Shown piece by piece: positions 5,883 to 12,245 of a stretch of 64,000 nt of DNA. The position numbers and the translations under genes were made by a program. The DNA comes from a virus: IMG/VR virus record IMGVR_UViG_3300037245_001295, positions 1 through 64,000 of that record. One strand, 5' to 3'. Every line of letters begins with the position of its first letter. Position 1 is the stretch's first letter. The notes beneath the pieces are model-generated. The model saw only the letters and a program-made list of their open reading frames with translations. It did no database searches and had not been told where the DNA came from.

Positions 5883-6154
5883 TGAGACCTGTAATGAAGA
5901 AGATCATGTTGTGGACAGTTATTCTGGATGCTGATTATACAGCTTGGCAGCGGAATTTCATGTTTAAGCCCACGTTGATCGACCTCCTCACCATTGTGGA
6001 GGAACAAGCCCAGACCGCAGCAACGGCCCCGCTGTTGGAACTTGTGCGGGGGGCTCAGGGGGTTGACCCCGACATCCATGACTCGGGCAGCTTGACGTAT
6101 CATGCCGAGGGCGGCGTGATATTTATCTACCAAAATGAGGCCATCGCGAAATGA
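5879..6154 (+). CDS. family A early protein, member 1 (91 aa)
   Basis: It carries the family A signature: LWTVILD, then AWQRNFMFKPTLIDLL (W-x3-F-x3-P-T-x2-D) near the N terminus, a variable helical middle, and a C-terminal GGVIFIYQNEAIAK corresponding to the G-x-I...Y end of the others. Eight further members lie at 8326-12546, so this copy is separated from the main cluster by two kilobases. Function is unknown. The start overlaps the upstream stop; a second Met (MKKIMLW) seven residues in may be the real start. Confidence 0.8.
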   Translation: MMRPVMKKIMLWTVILDADYTAWQRNFMFKPTLIDLLTIVEEQAQTAATAPLLELVRGAQGVDPDIHDSGSLTYHAEGGVIFIYQNEAIAK

Positions 6155-6741
6155 ATAACATGCCACCCCTATCAGAACTGATTGCGAGAGCGCGGCGAAA
6201 CCAAATCGTTGTCGGCCTGGACCTGCAACGGCTACTCGGGGAAGCCGAGCGGCTGCAAGAGATCGACCGCGAGCAATTGAAAGGCAAAGCCAAGGACTGG
6301 AAGATTCGCTTAGGCAATCTGGACATGATGGCCGGCGAGATGCTTAGCACCCCCGACGCCGAAGCACTACTCGCCAAGGCACAGGCAGCGAATCTCGCAA
6401 TCAACGAATTGCGAGATTCGCTCAATCTGGCAATATCTGGTGAGGTCGAGGTGCCCATCGAGGTGCCCATCGAGGAGATCAACACGCCAGTGTTGCATCG
6501 GCCGGGGGTGTGGATTACGCCAGTGTTGCAGCGGGCGGGGAGCCGCAAGCGGGAACTCTATAAGGTTCCAACAGGAACGGGTGGGGTTGAGTGGCTCGGA
6601 ACTGTGGTGCCAAACGGAGTCAGGTGGGATTGGTGCCGGCACAATTCAGAGGTATATGACTGGGACGGTGAGCGTGGCGGCACTGAGGACACCTTGGAGC
6701 AAGCGAAGGCCAAAGTCATGGAGGGGTGGGATTCCAAGTAA
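6151..6741 (+). CDS. hypothetical early protein with internal repeats (196 aa)
   Basis: ATG 6151 overlaps the previous stop (ATGA). Residues 1-90 are helical (LSELIARARRNQIVVGLDLQ, LAKAQAANLAINELRDSL). The middle has two short direct repeats, EVPIEVPIEE and TPVLHRPGVWI/TPVLQRAG, matched by near-identical DNA repeats. The C-terminal part is rich in Trp and Gly (VEWLGTVVPNGVRWDW ... YDWDGERGG) and reads like a small beta domain. Ends in the DSK linker. No family recognised. Confidence 0.85.
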   Translation: MNNMPPLSELIARARRNQIVVGLDLQRLLGEAERLQEIDREQLKGKAKDWKIRLGNLDMMAGEMLSTPDAEALLAKAQAANLAINELRDSLNLAISGEVEVPIEVPIEEINTPVLHRPGVWITPVLQRAGSRKRELYKVPTGTGGVEWLGTVVPNGVRWDWCRHNSEVYDWDGERGGTEDTLEQAKAKVMEGWDSK

Positions 6742-6768
6742 CGCCCAAAGCACCCGTAGGGGATCACA

Positions 6769-7032
6769 ATGATTGATAGGATTTTGCAAGATGGCTTCGG
6801 GATGATTACCTGCGGGGATCACCTCGGCGTCTTCGTCTCACCCCTCAGGCAGGTGGGAAGGACGCCTCCGGGGTGGGTCTTTGTACCGAGCGAGACAATG
6901 ACTGCTGAGATTCTGCAAGAGGCCATCGACTGTGCCAAGAGCGGCCGGTCGGACTGGCCCAAAGCAGAGAAGCAACCAAAGGCTAAGATAACCAACCGGC
7001 GGAAGAAAGCAGCGCACATCCGCAGGCTGTAA
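6769..7032 (+). CDS. small hypothetical protein with basic tail (87 aa)
   Basis: ATG at 6769 follows GTAGGGGATCAC. The N-terminal half is beta-like (GFGMITCGDHLGVFVSPLRQ), followed by one helix (TAEILQEAIDCAKSG) and a Lys/Arg-rich tail (KAEKQPKAKITNRRKKAAHIRRL) suited to nucleic-acid binding. The preceding linker contains GATTCCAAGTAACGCCC without a complete promoter, so it is likely read from upstream. Confidence 0.8.
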   Translation: MIDRILQDGFGMITCGDHLGVFVSPLRQVGRTPPGWVFVPSETMTAEILQEAIDCAKSGRSDWPKAEKQPKAKITNRRKKAAHIRRL

Positions 7033-7040
7033 GATTCCAC

Positions 7041-7075
7041 TTGACAAACGCCCGCAATGTGGTATACTTGTAATA
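7041..7075 (+). promoter_or_regulatory. early-class promoter P5
   Basis: TTGACA (7041-7046), 16 bases, TATACT (7063-7068) and TGTAATAG. The expected start point is only about seven bases before the tRNA-Tyr, so the primary transcript would need little 5' trimming; small protein genes follow on the same message. Confidence 0.9.
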
Positions 7076-7081
7076 GAACAA

Positions 7082-7165
7082 GCGTCGGTTGGGCATTGGC
7101 AGGCCTCGCTGGCTGTAAACCAGTCATCCTTACGGATCGTGGCGGTTCGACTCCGCCCCGGCGCA
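7082..7165 (+). tRNA. tRNA-Tyr (GTA)
   Basis: Acceptor GCGTCGG/CCGGCGC (one G-U pair), anticodon stem GCTGG/CCAGT with loop CTGTAAA (anticodon GTA), a variable arm ATCC-TTAC-GGAT typical of class II Tyr tRNAs, and T arm GGCGG-TTCGACT-CCGCC. Discriminator A; CCA not encoded. It is the first transcript element after promoter P5. Confidence 0.92.
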
Positions 7166-7184
7166 CTAACCCTTGGAGAATAAC

Positions 7185-7364
7185 ATGTTGATCGTTTACA
7201 CCGGCCTTGATGAAGTTTTGGTCTGTCTCAGTGTCCGCGAAGCCGAAATGCGCGCCATTTGGTTTGCACCTGGCGCAGGGCGGGATGTCGATGATTACGA
7301 CCGCGAGGTATCCTCCACAGGGATTGTGGCAATCTCTTCTCGAATGAGCGTTGATTTAGACTAA
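7185..7364 (+). CDS. small acidic hypothetical protein (59 aa)
   Basis: ATG 7185 follows TTGGAGAATAAC; an in-frame TTG upstream is less likely. The protein is beta-rich and acidic (MLIVYTGLDEVLVCLSVREA ... GAGRDVDDYDREVSSTGIVAI). Located between tRNA-Tyr and the two membrane proteins of family D. Function unknown. Confidence 0.75.
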   Translation: MLIVYTGLDEVLVCLSVREAEMRAIWFAPGAGRDVDDYDREVSSTGIVAISSRMSVDLD

Positions 7365-7379
7365 CCCAAGGATTCAAAC

Positions 7380-7622
7380 ATGCTTCCTTATATCGCACTA
7401 TGGCTCGCTACCGTGCCAGTGGCCTACTGTCTATTTTACCTGATTTTCAAAAGGCTTGGTTCCTGGAGAAGGGGCGACGTAGTATATTTTACCCTCTTCT
7501 GCGTGGGCTTCGGCCCTGTCGCGCTGTTCATAGCTCTCAAGGAGTTGGCGGACATTTTCACTGCGAAACTAAGAATCCGTAAGGCCTTGTCCGACTGGGC
7601 GGGCCGCTTAGCAAAGTGGTAG
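7380..7622 (+). CDS. family D membrane protein, copy 1 (80 aa)
   Basis: Two membrane spans (PYIALWLATVPVAYCLFYLI and VVYFTLFCVGFGPVALFIAL) separated by a short basic loop, then a basic tail ending WAGRLAKW. Copy 2 at 7652 shares the first 29 bases of coding DNA exactly and the same end ([A/S]KW). A third copy lies on the other strand at 53116. A holin-like or host-membrane role is possible, but two-span topology alone does not show it. Confidence 0.85.
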   Translation: MLPYIALWLATVPVAYCLFYLIFKRLGSWRRGDVVYFTLFCVGFGPVALFIALKELADIFTAKLRIRKALSDWAGRLAKW

Positions 7623-7651
7623 AAACCAACAGAACCCAAGGAGAACACAAG

Positions 7652-7891
7652 ATGCTTCCTTATATCGCACTATGGCTCGCCGCCGCAATAGCGGCCTACT
7701 ACCTGTTTCGCTGGGATTGTAAGACGTTTGCGATCTGGATAAACAGTGACGTAATATTTTTCAGCACCATCTGTCTGATCTTTTCCCCTGTCACATTGCT
7801 CGTAGCACTCGTGTGGACGGGCATCCTCGTTATGCAACGAAGTGCCGGAACGAGGTTGTCCAACTGGCTTGACCGCCCATCAAAGTGGTAG
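7652..7891 (+). CDS. family D membrane protein, copy 2 (79 aa)
   Basis: Starts MLPYIALWLAAAIAAYYLF, almost identical to copy 1 and preceded by AAGGAGAACAC. The second span is VIFFSTICLIFSPVTLLVAL. The tail ends NWLDRPSKW. The identical 5' coding sequence and diverged remainder point to a tandem duplication followed by rapid change. Role unknown. Confidence 0.85.
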   Translation: MLPYIALWLAAAIAAYYLFRWDCKTFAIWINSDVIFFSTICLIFSPVTLLVALVWTGILVMQRSAGTRLSNWLDRPSKW

Positions 7892-7901
7892 GGAGAACAA
7901 C

Positions 7902-8123
7902 ATGAACGACATCATCGAACTGTGTGACGAATTAGCGTGCAACTTCGCCTACAGCCACCGGCAAGATCGTCTACCGTGGGCGCAAACTCTATATAGACAT
8001 GTGTGGCGTATCGAGGGTGTCAGAGAAGGGGAATCAAATGACGGCCGATCCGAGAGCTTAGCGGATTGCTTACAAGGGTGCAAAAAGTGGTTGCTTCAAA
8101 TTAAGTCCAAGAGATTGGCTTGA
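7902..8123 (+). CDS. family C early protein, copy 1 (73 aa)
   Basis: ATG 7902 follows GGGAGAACAAC. The start (NDIIELCDELACNFAYS) and end (ADCLQGCKKWLLQIKSKRLA) match the protein at 9519-9737 (EIIDLCLELECTCSYN, LDSCLQTALDCLKQIKAQR), with a Trp-rich segment between them. Several conserved Cys could bind metal or form disulphides. The stop TGA lies within the TTGACA of promoter P6. Confidence 0.8.
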   Translation: MNDIIELCDELACNFAYSHRQDRLPWAQTLYRHVWRIEGVREGESNDGRSESLADCLQGCKKWLLQIKSKRLA

Positions 8124-8154
8124 CAAACCCGCAGGATAGTGTATACTTGTAATA
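8120..8154 (+). promoter_or_regulatory. early-class promoter P6
   Basis: TTGACA (8120-8125), 16 bases (AACCCGCAGGATAGTG), TATACT (8142-8147), TGTAATAG, then the ribosome site GGAGGAG for the gene at 8168. The spacer is the same as in P7 and differs from the CGCCC spacers of P3 and P5. Confidence 0.9.
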
Positions 8155-8167
8155 GGAGGAGACGCGG

Positions 8168-8329
8168 ATGAATTACGTAGTAGCAGGGCTTGAAGGTGTT
8201 GGATTAGGCGTGTTGGCAGTCGTAGCCATCATTACCACCCCGATATGGTTGCCCCTTTGGCTCCTGGGCTATCGTGCGGCCCCGACCAAGTCTCAAATCG
8301 CAGAGCATATCGTAAGGAATTCGCGATGA
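8168..8329 (+). CDS. family E single-span membrane protein, copy 1 (53 aa)
   Basis: ATG 8168 has a strong ribosome site (GGAGGAG). One long hydrophobic span contains GVLAVVAIITTPIWLPLWLLGY, broken here only by description. The P-I/L-W-L-P-L/F-W-L-L motif recurs in the 48-residue protein at 9368. The short C-terminal tail is polar (KSQIAEHIVRNSR). Its stop overlaps the next start (ATGA), coupling it to a family A gene. Confidence 0.75.
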   Translation: MNYVVAGLEGVGLGVLAVVAIITTPIWLPLWLLGYRAAPTKSQIAEHIVRNSR

Positions 8330-8652
8330 ACACAACAAAAATATGGCACGTCGCAGTCAAGACTGACTCAAACTTCAGGTGGCAGGGAATCTTTGCCTTT
8401 GAGCCAACTTTGCTTGACGTTGAAAGCGCCGTACACGGTGCCATCATTGCGGCCGACCTCAAATGTAAACGCAACCGCCCGCCCGATGAGTCTCTCCAGG
8501 AGTATTGGGAGTGTTTGAAGCGAGTCCGAGAAGTGTTGCTCCAGGCGAGTGATCTTTCTGATTACTCTAACTGGCACTCGGTTATGAATGGCCGAGTAGA
8601 AGTTGGCACCATCTATGTGTGGGGAGACAAACTATACACGGAATCCATTTGA
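8326..8652 (+). CDS. family A early protein, member 2 (108 aa)
   Basis: Clear signature: IWHVAVKTD, FRWQGIFAFEPTLLDVESAV, a helical middle (PDESLQEYWECLKRVREVLL) and the end VEVGTIYVWGDKLYTESI. The long helical insert makes it one of the largest members, like members 8 and 9. The start overlaps the membrane gene's stop. The DNA around its start (GGAATTCGCGATGAACA) is repeated before the family B gene at 8696, a mark of cassette shuffling. Confidence 0.85.
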   Translation: MNTTKIWHVAVKTDSNFRWQGIFAFEPTLLDVESAVHGAIIAADLKCKRNRPPDESLQEYWECLKRVREVLLQASDLSDYSNWHSVMNGRVEVGTIYVWGDKLYTESI

Positions 8653-8683
8653 CAAACCCGCAGGATAGTGTATACTTGTAATA
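8649..8683 (+). promoter_or_regulatory. early-class promoter P7
   Basis: TTGACA (8649-8654), the same 16-base spacer as P6, TATACT (8671-8676), TGTAATAG and GAGGAATTCGCG before the ATG at 8696. The stop TGA of the upstream gene (8650-8652) is inside the -35 box. Confidence 0.9.
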
Positions 8684-8695
8684 GAGGAATTCGCG

Positions 8696-8941
8696 ATGAA
8701 CAGAACAAACACAATTTACCTAGTGACGCCTCCCTTTGAACGCCACGTGCTTGAAGGGTTCGCGACCGACGTTGAAGGTATCAAGCAGATTATGCGGAAT
8801 CACTACCACACGCACTTTGCCTACCCCAACATAGACGTGTCCATAGACATGGAAGCTTTGACCGTGACGGCGTCCGCACAACATTACGTGAAAATGTACC
8901 ACATCCGAGTAATCAAGAGGGCCGTATGCTCCACTGCATAG
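8696..8941 (+). CDS. family B early protein, copy 1 (81 aa)
   Basis: Layout shared with 9117 and 10059: NTIYLVTPPF at the start, LEGFATDVEGIKQIMRNHY as a strand-helix unit, then IDVSIDMEALTVTA and a final strand MYHIRVIKR. A compact alpha/beta fold is likely. First gene after promoter P7, so it should be well expressed. No known family recognised; function unknown. Confidence 0.85.
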   Translation: MNRTNTIYLVTPPFERHVLEGFATDVEGIKQIMRNHYHTHFAYPNIDVSIDMEALTVTASAQHYVKMYHIRVIKRAVCSTA

Positions 8942-9120
8942 AAATCACAGACGACTATCACATGGGCACGGCGGGGCGGCTTTGGGTATTCCTCGACATC
9001 GCGTCAGACATGTTCCTCAAGACGGACTGCGGGCGTCATGTGTTCAACCGCGAGGAGATCGAGGAGCACGCGCGAGTGTCAGAACTCAGGCGACTGATTT
9101 TTGGGGGAGAGAGAGTATGA
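8926..9120 (+). CDS. small hypothetical protein (64 aa)
   Basis: It starts at ATG 8926 inside the end of the family B gene, with AGAGGG just upstream, and ends with TGA overlapping the next ATG. The front is beta-like (CIEITDDYHMGTAGRLWVFL), the rest helical and charged (REEIEEHARVSELRRLIFGG). Not similar to the neighbouring families. Overlaps at both ends support coupled translation. Confidence 0.75.
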   Translation: MLHCIEITDDYHMGTAGRLWVFLDIASDMFLKTDCGRHVFNREEIEEHARVSELRRLIFGGERV

Positions 9121-9374
9121 ACACCATCTACCTCGTGACGCCCAGCTTTTGCCACTGGGAGGGCAAGCTTGAAGGATTTGCGACCGATGCTGAAGGCATT
9201 GAGCAGATTGTCCAGGATCGCTACCTCAAACACTACCACTATCTCGGCCGTCAGCGTATCGGGCCAATCAACGTGCAAGTAGACATGTCTAAGTTCACAG
9301 TATTTGTGCGTGTGCCCAAGATCGGTCATAAACAAACCTACTACATCCGAGAGATCGGGAGAAAGATATGTTAG
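9117..9374 (+). CDS. family B early protein, copy 2 (85 aa)
   Basis: Starts at the ATGA overlap (9117) with GGGGGAGAGAG upstream. It contains NTIYLVTPSF, KLEGFATDAEGIEQIVQDRY, NVQVDMSKFTVFV and the ending TYYIREIGRK. It is closer to copy 3 in its last strand (YYIREI) and to copy 1 in its first half. Slightly longer than the others by a loop after the central helix (LGRQRIG). Unknown function. Confidence 0.85.
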   Translation: MNTIYLVTPSFCHWEGKLEGFATDAEGIEQIVQDRYLKHYHYLGRQRIGPINVQVDMSKFTVFVRVPKIGHKQTYYIREIGRKIC

Positions 9375-9514
9375 ACAAACTGTGGTATGACCTCCTGGGC
9401 AATGCGGATGATGTCATTGAAGATGTTCTTCACGGCGTCGGGGTAATTCTTCTCGTACTGACCGCGCCTCTGTGGCTACCGTTTTGGCTCCTTACCTACT
9501 TCATCAACAGGTGA
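9368..9514 (+). CDS. family E single-span membrane protein, copy 2 (48 aa)
   Basis: ATG 9368 overlaps the end of the upstream gene by seven bases. An acidic amphipathic front (DKLWYDLLGNADDVIEDVL) is followed by a membrane span with LTAPLWLPFWLLTYFINR, the motif also seen in copy 1 at 8168. Too short for most gene finders. No ribosome site is obvious beyond GGGAGAAAG about seven bases upstream. Confidence 0.65.
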   Translation: MLDKLWYDLLGNADDVIEDVLHGVGVILLVLTAPLWLPFWLLTYFINR

Positions 9515-9518
9515 TAAC

Positions 9519-9737
9519 ATGACGCCAGAGATCATCGACCTGTGCCTAGAGTTGGAATGCACCTGCTCCTACAACTGTGAATGGCAATACACGGACCGCC
9601 CTGTGCTAAAGCACTGGTGGTACATCGCCAGCATTAGGCCTCGGGAATCCAACTGTTCCATCAACGCCTGCCTAGACTCTTGCTTGCAGACGGCCTTGGA
9701 TTGTCTGAAACAGATCAAAGCCCAGAGGACGCCATGA
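9519..9737 (+). CDS. family C early protein, copy 2 (72 aa)
   Basis: ATG 9519 follows AGGTGATAAC. IIDLCLELECTCSYNCEW, KHWWYIASIRPRESN and LQTALDCLKQIKAQ align with copy 1 at 7902, with nine Cys in this copy. It is followed by an 18-residue coupled frame and then a family A gene, whereas copy 1 is followed by a promoter and a family E gene. Confidence 0.8.
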   Translation: MTPEIIDLCLELECTCSYNCEWQYTDRPVLKHWWYIASIRPRESNCSINACLDSCLQTALDCLKQIKAQRTP

Positions 9738-9790
9738 CCGCAGATGAACTCCGACGCACGAAGGGCGAACGAGCCTGGAGGGACCAGTAA
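9734..9790 (+). CDS. 18-residue mini-ORF
   Basis: ATG 9734 overlaps the previous stop (ATGA), has AGAGG at good spacing, and ends TAATG into the next start. It encodes MTADELRRTKGERAWRDQ. Its main effect may be to pass ribosomes on to the family A gene at 9790. Whether the peptide itself matters is unknown. Confidence 0.45.
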   Translation: MTADELRRTKGERAWRDQ

Positions 9791-10062
9791 TGAACGTGTG
9801 GAAAATCTGCATCGAGACAGTTAATCAATTGTGGTGGCACGAAGCCCCCATCACACCTTGCTGGCAGTATATCCTAGCCGTGCTGCGGGAAGAAATGTCT
9901 GATGACAACAACCTGCACGAATCAATTGAACTTGTGCAATATCTTATGGTGTATCACAGCATAGGATTTGTGGGGACTACGAATAAGGAATTTGTCGCCA
10001 AGATCGCTGGCACCTGCGTCGGCACCGTTGAGATCAGGCGTGTAACGCGGGAGACGCTATGA
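9790..10062 (+). CDS. family A early protein, member 3 (90 aa, divergent)
   Basis: The start NVWKICIETVNQLWWHEAPIT departs from the usual W-x3-F-x3-PT motif, but length, position, a helical middle (ESIELVQYLMVYHS) and the end CVGTVEIRRVT fit the family. It is coupled by TAATG to the upstream mini-ORF and by ATGA to a family B gene. The altered front half could mean a changed binding face or relaxed selection. Confidence 0.75.
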   Translation: MNVWKICIETVNQLWWHEAPITPCWQYILAVLREEMSDDNNLHESIELVQYLMVYHSIGFVGTTNKEFVAKIAGTCVGTVEIRRVTRETL

Positions 10063-10307
10063 TCGACGCCATCTATCTCGTGACGCCATCCAAGGGATAT
10101 TTGGATGACATTTTTGAAGGGTTCGCGGCCGGTGCCCGGGGCGTTGAGCGAATTGTGCGAGATCATTACCGCACGTATTCATACATCGAGTTGACCAGTG
10201 TGCGAGTCGATATGGACGAGCGTACAGTGGTAGCGATCGAGGAGGACGGCGACGAACGGACCTATTACATCCGAGAGATTAGGAGGCATGCTGATGAACA
10301 AGACTGA
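10059..10307 (+). CDS. family B early protein, copy 3 (82 aa)
   Basis: AIYLVTPSKG, IFEGFAAGARGVERIVRDHY, SVRVDMDERTVVAIEEDG and TYYIREIRRH place it firmly in family B. It starts in an ATGA overlap and its end overlaps the next family A gene. Its last codons carry AGGAGG, the ribosome site of that gene. Function unknown. Confidence 0.85.
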   Translation: MIDAIYLVTPSKGYLDDIFEGFAAGARGVERIVRDHYRTYSYIELTSVRVDMDERTVVAIEEDGDERTYYIREIRRHADEQD

Positions 10308-10593
10308 ATTTTGGGTAATCCATGTGACGGTCCAGACACTATCGTGGGAAGGTAAATTCACGGCCCAGCCGAAGTTGCGCGATGTACTCGCCGCATTGAC
10401 TGAGGAAAATCTACGCGAACGATATGCCACCTTGATCGAACTTGTGGAATACACCATCAACGTTACCACGGGACACAGTGCGGCGTTCGCCCTCCCAAAG
10501 GCCGTGAAGATCGCGGGCTGTATAATCGGAACATTTGCCTCGCGGATAGACCGGGCGTACAACAACGACCTAGAACTCTCGGAGGCGTGCTGA
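10294..10593 (+). CDS. family A early protein, member 4 (99 aa)
   Basis: AGGAGG lies at 10281-10286, so ATG 10294 (seven bases away) is preferred over ATG 10288. Signature: FWVIHVTVQTLSWEGKFTAQP, with K in place of T in PT, LRDVLAALT, and IIGTFASRIDRAY near the end, with a short additional tail. Followed by TGATG coupling to member 5. Members 4-8 form an unbroken tandem run. Confidence 0.85.
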   Translation: MNKTEFWVIHVTVQTLSWEGKFTAQPKLRDVLAALTEENLRERYATLIELVEYTINVTTGHSAAFALPKAVKIAGCIIGTFASRIDRAYNNDLELSEAC

Positions 10594-10880
10594 TGGATAC
10601 TGACACAGTCTGGACGGTAACGATTAACTCGCTCGCCCCAGGCGCCCGTGCTTGGCAGCGCCGCTTCCTTGGTAAGCCGATTATCCACGACATCAGGGAC
10701 GCATTGGAACACGAGGGCAAACAGCCAGAGGGTTCGGTCGAAGTCTTCGCTGACCTTGCGTCCCGCCTGCCCGTGTGTTTTCACGAGAAGGCTATGAACG
10801 GCCGTGGCTACATTATCTATGCCGCCCAGGTCGAAATTGGCAGCGTCAGTCTCAAGGAGTGGGAGGTTTACACGCGATGA
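10593..10880 (+). CDS. family A early protein, member 5 (95 aa)
   Basis: ATG 10593 (TGATG overlap) with GGAGG seven bases upstream. Signature: VWTVTINSL, ARAWQRRFLGKPIIHDIRDAL, a short middle, and VEIGSVSLKEWEVYTR. The C-terminal E-x-Y-T-R is shared with member 6, so 5 and 6 may be the most recent duplicates. Role unknown. Confidence 0.85.
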   Translation: MDTDTVWTVTINSLAPGARAWQRRFLGKPIIHDIRDALEHEGKQPEGSVEVFADLASRLPVCFHEKAMNGRGYIIYAAQVEIGSVSLKEWEVYTR

Positions 10881-11173
10881 GACGAGTGACTTACTGGAGA
10901 GTGATGGTCTACATCATAGCCTCACGCACGACTTGGACTCGGAGCTTCGGATTCAAGCCAATGATGGAGGACATCCTAAATGCCCTCTACGCAGAGTGGA
11001 ACGGAGGTGCGCCGTGGTCAAAGCTATGCCGCGACCTCAGGTTGTTTGTCGCAGTTGCCGACCGTGCCCCGTTCGATTTTTCCGACGACTCCGGCACCCA
11101 CTGTGTCGTAGAAATCGAGGACACCCCCGTTGGCCATATCCGCATGAAGAAAGAGGAGATGTACACACGATGA
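10877..11173 (+). CDS. family A early protein, member 6 (98 aa)
   Basis: Starts in an ATGA overlap. YWRVMVYII, TTWTRSFGFKPMMEDILNAL and the end VGHIRMKKEEMYTR match the family. The middle has WSKLCRDLRLFVAVADRAPF and an acidic loop (DDSGTH). The C-terminal motif is G-H-I rather than G-T-I. Confidence 0.85.
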   Translation: MRRVTYWRVMVYIIASRTTWTRSFGFKPMMEDILNALYAEWNGGAPWSKLCRDLRLFVAVADRAPFDFSDDSGTHCVVEIEDTPVGHIRMKKEEMYTR

Positions 11174-11481
11174 ACATACTACCGAGTAAGACTTACGTGT
11201 ATGAAGTGACCCTGGCGACGACTAACGGTCCAAACTGGACCCGAAGCTTCACGTTCGACCCGACCCTAGCAGACATCGTGGCCACGTTGAAACTTGAGGT
11301 GAAGTATTCAACCTTCTGCGCTATTGGGCGATACCTGAAACGGCTGATTGAGCTAATAGATTACATCCCCAACGGGTCGAACTGGGCGGTGCGAAGCGTT
11401 CCCTACGCTATCAGTGCTGTCGGGACAACGCTCGGAACCATTTATCGCAGTAAAACGGAGGCGTACGAGAAATGCAAGTAG
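11170..11481 (+). CDS. family A early protein, member 7 (103 aa)
   Basis: ATGA overlap at 11170. YVYEVTLATT, PNWTRSFTFDPTLADIVATL, a helix (RYLKRLIELIDYIP) and TTLGTIYRSKTEAYEKCK. This copy is a good reference for the family since every signature position is present except W to Y in the first strand. Confidence 0.87.
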   Translation: MNILPSKTYVYEVTLATTNGPNWTRSFTFDPTLADIVATLKLEVKYSTFCAIGRYLKRLIELIDYIPNGSNWAVRSVPYAISAVGTTLGTIYRSKTEAYEKCK

Positions 11482-11798
11482 CAAAGACGTGGAAAGTTTC
11501 TGTCGCGACAGTCCACAACGGCGAGTGGAAGGGGATATTCCTCTTCCAACCAACCAGTCAGGATGTGATAAACGCCATCTCAGGCGTCATCACAGACGGG
11601 CAGCGGGAGTTGGAGCGGTGCGATCCCGGAGACGCGGACGAAGTTGAATCCTATCAGGAACGTCTACGGCATTTGCGAGACGTGGCGCAGCACGCGATGC
11701 ACGGCTTCGCGAACACGGAAGTCCGTAAGCGGATTCTCGTAGCGGGCACCCTTGTTGGAACCATCCGAGTATCCTTTGAACGAGCGTTTATCAAATGA
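11472..11798 (+). CDS. family A early protein, member 8 (108 aa)
   Basis: ATG 11472 overlaps member 7 by ten bases, with GGAGG upstream. TWKVSVATVHNGEWKGIFLF, QPTSQDVINAI, a long acidic helix (DEVESYQERLRHLRDVAQ) and LVGTIRVSFERAFIK. It ends the five-gene tandem run (members 4-8) and couples to a short helical gene. Confidence 0.87.
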   Translation: MQVAKTWKVSVATVHNGEWKGIFLFQPTSQDVINAISGVITDGQRELERCDPGDADEVESYQERLRHLRDVAQHAMHGFANTEVRKRILVAGTLVGTIRVSFERAFIK

Positions 11799-11944
11799 AC
11801 AACAGCAACACGAACGTAATAGTACAGTCTGTGATCGACTTGGCCAAGGCGGCTAAGCTAGCCTTGGAGATCGTGTATGAGAGAGAACAGGCCCGCCTGG
11901 ACAAAGCCATCGCGGATGGCGAGGAGCTATTGAAAGATGCCTGA
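11795..11944 (+). CDS. small helical protein (49 aa)
   Basis: Starts in an ATGA overlap and ends over the start of the family F gene. The product is a single long amphipathic helix (VIDLAKAAKLALEIVYEREQ, LDKAIADGEELLKDA), coiled-coil like. Function unknown; might assemble with a neighbour. Confidence 0.7.
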   Translation: MNNSNTNVIVQSVIDLAKAAKLALEIVYEREQARLDKAIADGEELLKDA

Positions 11945-12245
11945 ATTCGAGAAAGACCCCAGCGGACAGGCGAGTTGCCGCAACCGCGTAGTATGCAACG
12001 ATGATCCGTGGTCCAAGGATGACTGTGCGAAGTTCAAAAGATACTGCCGCTACAGCGAGGACTGCCGAGTCCCGATCCCGGTGAAAGAGGGGATTAAGGT
12101 GGAAATACCGCCGCGTGACTGGCTGCTGGCACGATTAGGGGCCACGGGCGGAATCGCCCCAGAGTATGGCATCGCCATGCTGGACAGAATCGAGCAACTG
12201 GAACGTGACCTGGGGGTGGCAAATGAAACCAGCAATCGCACATAA
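11937..12245 (+). CDS. family F Cys-rich early protein, copy 1 (102 aa)
   Basis: The N-terminal half has a zinc-finger-like pattern, SCRNRVVCNDDPWSKDDC, then YCRYSEDCRVPIPV, shared with 12543-12866 (SCRYRLPPDDDP, CQYCEDCRVTIP). The C-terminal half is helical (GIAMLDRIEQLERDLGVAN). Metal binding is likely from the Cys spacing; the role is unknown. Overlaps the next family A gene by 23 bases. Confidence 0.82.
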   Translation: MPEFEKDPSGQASCRNRVVCNDDPWSKDDCAKFKRYCRYSEDCRVPIPVKEGIKVEIPPRDWLLARLGATGGIAPEYGIAMLDRIEQLERDLGVANETSNRT

